From positions 3,790 to 14,021 of the forward strand of contig MGON01000072.1 in the NCBI GenBank assembly GCA_001795345.1: a DNA stretch of 10,232 nt. The letters are read 5' to 3'. Numbering within the stretch: the first letter of the stretch is position 1; every line of letters starts with the position of its first letter. Shown piece by piece: positions 7,309 through 10,232 of this stretch. The notes beneath the pieces were generated by a model, which was not told where the DNA came from, did no database searches, and was given only the letters and a program-made list of their open reading frames with translations. This stretch comes from Chloroflexi bacterium RIFCSPLOWO2_02_FULL_71_16. Lineage in GTDB: Bacteria > Chloroflexota > Limnocylindria > P2-11E. Made by a program: the position numbers and the translations under genes.

Positions 7309-7997
7309 CAGCTCGTCTCCCCTTCGCGAGCCGGCGCGATCACCACCGTGACCTCGCCCTTCGGACGAGCGGCAGCATAGCGAGAGGCGAGGTCCGTGGC
7401 CGTCCCTCGGACCATCTCCTCGTGCACCTTCGTCATCTCGCGCGCGACCGCGACGCGCGCGCCGGGCTCGACCGCGGCGAGGTCCGCGAGCAGATCGCCG
7501 ACGCGGTACGGGCTCTCGTAGAGCACGGCCGTGCGGCCCTCGTCGAGCAGCCTTCGCAGCAGCTTCCGGCGAGCGCCGCTCTTCTTCGGCAGGAACCCGA
7601 CGAAGGTGAACTCCCGCGTGGGCAGGCCGGACGCGACCAGCGCCGCGATGGCCGCGGCCGGTCCGGGTATCGGCACCACCTCGTGACCGGCCGCGATGGC
7701 CGCGGCGACGAGGGCCTCGCCCGGGTCCGAGAGCGCGGGCGTGCCGGCGTCGGACACGAGCGCGACGTCCCAGCCCCGGTCGAGCTGCCCGATCAGCTCG
7801 GCGACCTTCTTCCGGTGGTTGAAGTCGTTGTAGGAGGTGAGATGTTTCGCTCGGATCTCGTGGCGCCGCAGGAGCAGCTGCGTGTGTCGCGTGTCCTCGC
7901 ACGCGACCATGTGCGCCTCCTGGAGGACGCGCAGCGCGCGCGCGGAGACGTCCTCGAGGTTCCCGATGGGCGTCGCGACGAGGTAGAGCTTCCCCAC
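7308..7997 (-). CDS. rsmI: 16S rRNA (cytidine-1402 2'-O) methyltransferase
   Basis: RsmI methylates the ribose 2'-OH of C1402 in the 16S rRNA decoding centre using S-adenosylmethionine. The 229-residue product shows the family signatures in order: KLYLVATPIGNLEDVS near the start (3-18), CEDTRHT (33-39), SYNDFNH (55-61), the SAM-binding VSDAGTPALSDPG (81-93), IPGPAA (110-115), GFLPKKSGAR (134-143), LYESPYR (159-165) and REMTK.HEE (186-194). It lacks the longer C-terminal tail seen in some RsmI proteins. The GTG at 7997 gives the standard N-terminus. A GTG at 8033 would add 12 residues and overlap the divergent DUF3105 gene, so it is less likely. The gene leads into the hydrolase-ligase genes through a TGATG overlap. 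Confidence 0.94.
   Translation of the reverse strand: MGKLYLVATPIGNLEDVSARALRVLQEAHMVACEDTRHTQLLLRRHEIRAKHLTSYNDFNHRKKVAELIGQLDRGWDVALVSDAGTPALSDPGEALVAAAIAAGHEVVPIPGPAAAIAALVASGLPTREFTFVGFLPKKSGARRKLLRRLLDEGRTAVLYESPYRVGDLLADLAAVEPGARVAVAREMTKVHEEMVRGTATDLASRYAAARPKGEVTVVIAPAREGETS
7317..7324 (-). promoter_or_regulatory. Shine-Dalgarno of the hydrolase gene
   Basis: AAGGGGAG sits eight bases before the ATG at 7308, inside the 3' end of rsmI. It is the best ribosome binding site in the operon and decides the hydrolase start. Confidence 0.65.
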
Positions 7998-8026
7998 TGG
8001 CCCGGAGTATCGGCGACACTGCTCGC
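7998..8026. promoter_or_regulatory. Compact divergent promoter region, rsmI / DUF3105
   Basis: Only 29 bases separate the chosen starts of the two divergent genes, so their promoters must lie here or inside the opposite coding regions. On the minus strand GATACT (8011-8006) matches four of six -10 bases and sits 8 bases before the rsmI GTG, which would give an almost leaderless transcript. For the plus strand I see no better than GACACT at 8015-8020. Neither has a clear -35. Confidence 0.25.
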
Positions 8027-8656
8027 GTGGCACCTGGACGCGGCTCCCGAAAGAAGCCGGCGGCGGAGAGGCGGCCGGCCGTCCCTGAGCGGAGCGCCGC
8101 GGCCGCGCGGCGGCGCGGCTACCAGCGGCGCTCGAAGTGGCAGCCGATCGGGCTGCGCGTCGCGGTGGTGGCCGGGCTCGTCGTCGGCGTGCTGCTCCTC
8201 GCGAACGCGGCCGGGCTGCTGCGGCCGTCGGCCGGCGTCGTCATGCCTGACCTCGGCCGCGGGCACGTGCCCGAGGGGTCGGCCATCACGTACGACAGCG
8301 TCCCGCCCACCTCCGGCTCGCACTACGCCGCCAAGGTCGCGCCCTGGGGCTCCTACACCGCGCGGATCGAGGACCCCGTCGTGGTGCACAACCTCGAGCA
8401 CGGGGGCATCGCCATCGCGTACGACGGGATCGACGAGGCCACGGTCAAGCAGCTCGACGGGCTGCTCACGACGTTCCCGCGGAGCCGCTACGGGAACCGG
8501 GTGAAGCTCGTCATCCATCCCGACGACCGGCTCGCCGCCGGCGAGATCGTGCTCACGGCCTGGGCGCGCATGGACCGGCTCGCGGGCTACGACGAAGCGC
8601 GCATCCGCGCGTTCTACGAGGCGCACCTCGACCGCTGCTGCGAGAGCGTGCCCTGA
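8027..8656 (+). CDS. DUF3105 family protein, single-pass membrane
   Basis: This is a 209-residue protein of unknown function. Residues 1-40 are strongly basic and cytoplasmic by the positive-inside rule. One hydrophobic helix lies at about 42-65, followed by an outward-facing DUF3105 domain. The domain hallmarks are GRGH (77-80), PPTSGSHY (93-100) and HNLEHGG (121-127); several conserved histidines suggest a metal or redox role, but this is not established. The chain ends with a cysteine pair (C204, C205). Start is the GTG at 8027; no Shine-Dalgarno is visible and no better start lies before the membrane helix. It is divergent from rsmI and followed by a hairpin. Family membership is recognised from the motifs; biochemical function is unknown. 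Confidence 0.85.
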   Translation: MAPGRGSRKKPAAERRPAVPERSAAAARRRGYQRRSKWQPIGLRVAVVAGLVVGVLLLANAAGLLRPSAGVVMPDLGRGHVPEGSAITYDSVPPTSGSHYAAKVAPWGSYTARIEDPVVVHNLEHGGIAIAYDGIDEATVKQLDGLLTTFPRSRYGNRVKLVIHPDDRLAAGEIVLTAWARMDRLAGYDEARIRAFYEAHLDRCCESVP

Positions 8657-8660
8657 TCCT

Positions 8661-8686
8661 CGAGCGCCGGCAAAGCCGGACGCTCG
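8661..8686. terminator. GC-rich hairpin between convergent genes
   Basis: CGAGCG-CCGGC (8661-8671), a three-base AAA loop and GCCGG-A-CGCTCG (8675-8686) pair over 11 base pairs with a single bulged A. It lies 4 bases after the DUF3105 stop and 10 bases after the EamA stop on the other strand, so it can act for both. There is no T-run on either side, so it would be a non-canonical intrinsic terminator or an mRNA 3'-end stabiliser. Confidence 0.65.
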
Positions 8687-8696
8687 CTCGACCTAG

Positions 8697-9668
8697 CTAA
8701 ACGCTCCCGGCGCTCGGCCGAAGACTCTGAGCGACGGCGATGCCCACGAGCACGACCGCGCCGCCGATCAACTGCGGCACCGCGAGCATCTCCGACAGGA
8801 GCAGCCAGGCCGCGACGACCGCGACGACCGGCTCCGCCGTGGAGGTGAGGCCGGTGCGGGCCGCCGGGATGAGGCTCACCGACAGGAAGATGAGCGCGAA
8901 CGGCAGGGTGGTCCCGAACACGATCACCCCCGCGAGGAGCGCCGTGTTCACCGGCTCCGCGACGACCGTCCACGGCAATAGCCAGATCGGCCGAACGATC
9001 GTCCAGGCCACGAGCGCCGACCCGAAGCCGTAGACCAAGAGGGTCCAGACGGCGTACCGCGCGAGGATCCGCTCCGCGAGCAGGAAGTACACGACGAAGA
9101 TGACCATCGATAGGACCGCGTAAGGGATCCCCGCGAGGTTGAGCGAGAGGAGGTCGGCGTCGTACGCGCCGACGACCAGGAAGGAACCCGCGAGCGTCAG
9201 CGCGCCCGCGAGCCAGAGGCGGCCGCCGACCCGGAGCCCGCGCCACCTCGCGTAGGCCAGCATCACGAGCGGCCCGGTGTACTGGATGACCAGCGCCACG
9301 CCGAGCGGCAGCCGCTGGATCGACTCGTAGTACGCCCACTGCACGCCGGCGAGCGCGAACACGCCGAAGAACGAGATGAGCGGAAGGTCGCGCCGGTCGA
9401 CGCGCAGGTCGGAGCGCCGGAAGACCGCCACGGCGATGAAGAACACGAGGAACCCGAACAGGATCCGCAGCTCGGCCAGCTCGGAGGGCTGGATACCCGA
9501 ACGGAAGATGCCCTTCGCGAAGATCCCGCCGAACGCGAACAGCGCGGCGGCGAGCAGCGACGCGCCGTAGCCGAGCGCGAGGCGCAGCGGGTCGGCCGCG
9601 CGCGCCTTCGCGGCGATGGCCTCGGCGGACGTGACGCTCGCTGCCGCCCGCGCGTCCCGTCCGCTCAG
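8697..9668 (-). CDS. EamA (DMT superfamily) transporter
   Basis: This inner-membrane protein (323 aa from the CTG) has about ten hydrophobic helices arranged as two EamA repeats, the first from about 32 to 168 and the second from about 176 to 313. The second repeat ends with TSTAEPVVAVVAAWLLLSE (275-293), a typical EamA closing helix with its Ala-Glu-Pro, and the first contains QYTGPL (129-134). EamA proteins export or import small metabolites, and the substrate cannot be read from sequence. The start is unusual: no ATG, GTG or TTG occurs in frame between the nadE stop and the second helix. A CTG at 9668 overlaps the nadE stop as CTGA and has GGGAGG four bases upstream, so I use it. Residues 1-27 are then a polar cytoplasmic tail. 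The gene lies directly downstream of nadE in an apparent operon. Confidence 0.88.
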   Translation of the reverse strand: MSGRDARAAASVTSAEAIAAKARAADPLRLALGYGASLLAAALFAFGGIFAKGIFRSGIQPSELAELRILFGFLVFFIAVAVFRRSDLRVDRRDLPLISFFGVFALAGVQWAYYESIQRLPLGVALVIQYTGPLVMLAYARWRGLRVGGRLWLAGALTLAGSFLVVGAYDADLLSLNLAGIPYAVLSMVIFVVYFLLAERILARYAVWTLLVYGFGSALVAWTIVRPIWLLPWTVVAEPVNTALLAGVIVFGTTLPFALIFLSVSLIPAARTGLTSTAEPVVAVVAAWLLLSEMLAVPQLIGGAVVLVGIAVAQSLRPSAGSV

Positions 9669-10232
9669 TCGGCCTCCCAGTCCCTCGGGTAGAGGAAGTC
9701 GTGGCCCACGGTGCGCAGGCTGACCTTCGCGATGAGCGGCATGACGCGCTTGAAGTGGCTCTTCCGGACCATCTCGCGGATCCGGTGGACGAGCGCGGCG
9801 TCGAAGCCCGCCTGGACCAGCTCGTCCGGGCGCAGGCGGCGGTCGACCATGTGGTACAGGACGAGGTCGGCCTGGGCGTAGGTGAACCCGAGCTCCTCCT
9901 CGTCCGTCTGCCCTGGCCAGAGCTCCGCGGTCGGCGCCTTGCGCACGATGCGCCCCGGGATGCCCAGGAGGACCGCGAGCTCGCGCAGCTGCGTCTTGTA
10001 GAGGTCGCCGACCGGGTTCAGCGAGCTCGCCATGTCTCCGAACCAGGTCCCGTAGCCCAGCAGGAGCTCCGTCTTGTTGCTCGTCCCGAGCACGGCGCCG
10101 TCGGGCCACGCGAGGTCGAACTCGATCGACTTGCGCTCGCGCGCCATCTTGTTGCCCAGGCGCACCTGGTGGACGTCGCCCCCGACGAGCTCCCGGTAGG
10201 CGTCGACCTGCGCGGTGATCGGAATGACGCGG
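9665..10232 (-). CDS. nadE: NAD synthetase, C-terminal part (5' end outside window)
   Basis: The visible 188 residues are the C-terminal part of NAD synthetase, which amidates nicotinic acid adenine dinucleotide to NAD in the cytoplasm using ATP. The frame is open to the right edge, so the N-terminus with the SGGxDS ATP-pyrophosphatase loop is not seen. Signatures include RLGNKMARER, GTSNKTELLLGYGTWFGD, NP.GDLYKTQ, LWPGQTDEEELGFTY and a C-terminal FKR followed by YPRDW. The ending after YPRDW, without a further domain, suits the short ammonia-dependent form, but an N-terminal glutaminase domain beyond the edge cannot be excluded. The stop TGA overlaps the putative CTG start of the transporter gene. 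Confidence 0.93.
   Translation of the reverse strand, partial: RVIPITAQVDAYRELVGGDVHQVRLGNKMARERKSIEFDLAWPDGAVLGTSNKTELLLGYGTWFGDMASSLNPVGDLYKTQLRELAVLLGIPGRIVRKAPTAELWPGQTDEEELGFTYAQADLVLYHMVDRRLRPDELVQAGFDAALVHRIREMVRKSHFKRVMPLIAKVSLRTVGHDFLYPRDWEAD
9673..9678 (-). promoter_or_regulatory. Shine-Dalgarno before the putative CTG start of the EamA gene
   Basis: GGGAGG lies within the last nadE codons, four bases before the CTG at 9668. It is slightly close but is the only good ribosome binding site near the beginning of the transporter frame, and supports initiation at this non-standard codon. Confidence 0.45.

Noticed and set aside
7998..8033. Alternative rsmI start at GTG 8033
   Set aside because: The extra 12 residues are not typical of RsmI and would overlap the divergent DUF3105 start; the family normally begins just before the KLYLVATPIGN segment.
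8614..9339. Minus-strand open frame of 241 codons within the transporter gene
   Set aside because: It is an Arg/Gly/Ala-rich shadow in another frame of a clear ten-helix membrane protein.
1..10232. tRNA, rRNA, CRISPR, insertion sequence or prophage features
   Set aside because: No cloverleaf, repeat array, transposase, terminal inverted repeats or integrase was recognised on either strand.

Overview
The window is very GC-rich, gene-dense bacterial chromosome with many GTG starts, overlapping stop/start codons and almost no intergenic space. The gene set is housekeeping plus one accessory operon: metG, rsmI, nadE, an M28 peptidase, a DUF3105 protein, an EamA transporter and a run of amide-bond-forming ligases. 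This fits a high-GC Chloroflexota lineage or a deep Actinomycetota lineage. That placement is inference from gene content and style; there is no rRNA or other decisive marker here.

Layout, left to right. Bases 1-49 may hold the first codons of a gene downstream of metG. metG (46-1608, minus) encodes a short methionyl-tRNA synthetase whose HIGH signature is replaced by Gly-Leu-His-Tyr. A 46-49 bp divergent region holds candidate promoters for both flanking genes and a small inverted repeat. A secreted or membrane-anchored M28 zinc peptidase follows (1658-3154, plus). Its stop codon overlaps that of the convergent ligase gene in a shared CTAG.

From 7997 down to 3151 on the minus strand, five genes run head to tail: rsmI, an alpha/beta hydrolase, a RimK-like ATP-grasp ligase, a circularly permuted ATP-grasp ligase and a YbdK/GCS2-type carboxylate-amine ligase. 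Every junction is a TGATG or GTGA overlap, so the five are probably translated in a coupled way. Three unrelated or permuted ligases beside a hydrolase suggest stepwise synthesis of a small peptide or amide metabolite, perhaps glutamate-based. No product is known to me for this exact set, and it is the best candidate for an undescribed system in the window.

The right end holds a membrane-anchored DUF3105 protein (8027-8656, plus) divergent from rsmI, then a strong GC hairpin between convergent genes. An EamA-family transporter (8697-9668, minus) comes next; it has no ATG, GTG or TTG start before its first membrane helix and probably begins at a CTG. Last is the C-terminal 188 residues of an NAD synthetase (nadE) that runs off the right edge. 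No tRNA, rRNA, CRISPR, insertion sequence or gene-free stretch over 300 bases was seen.
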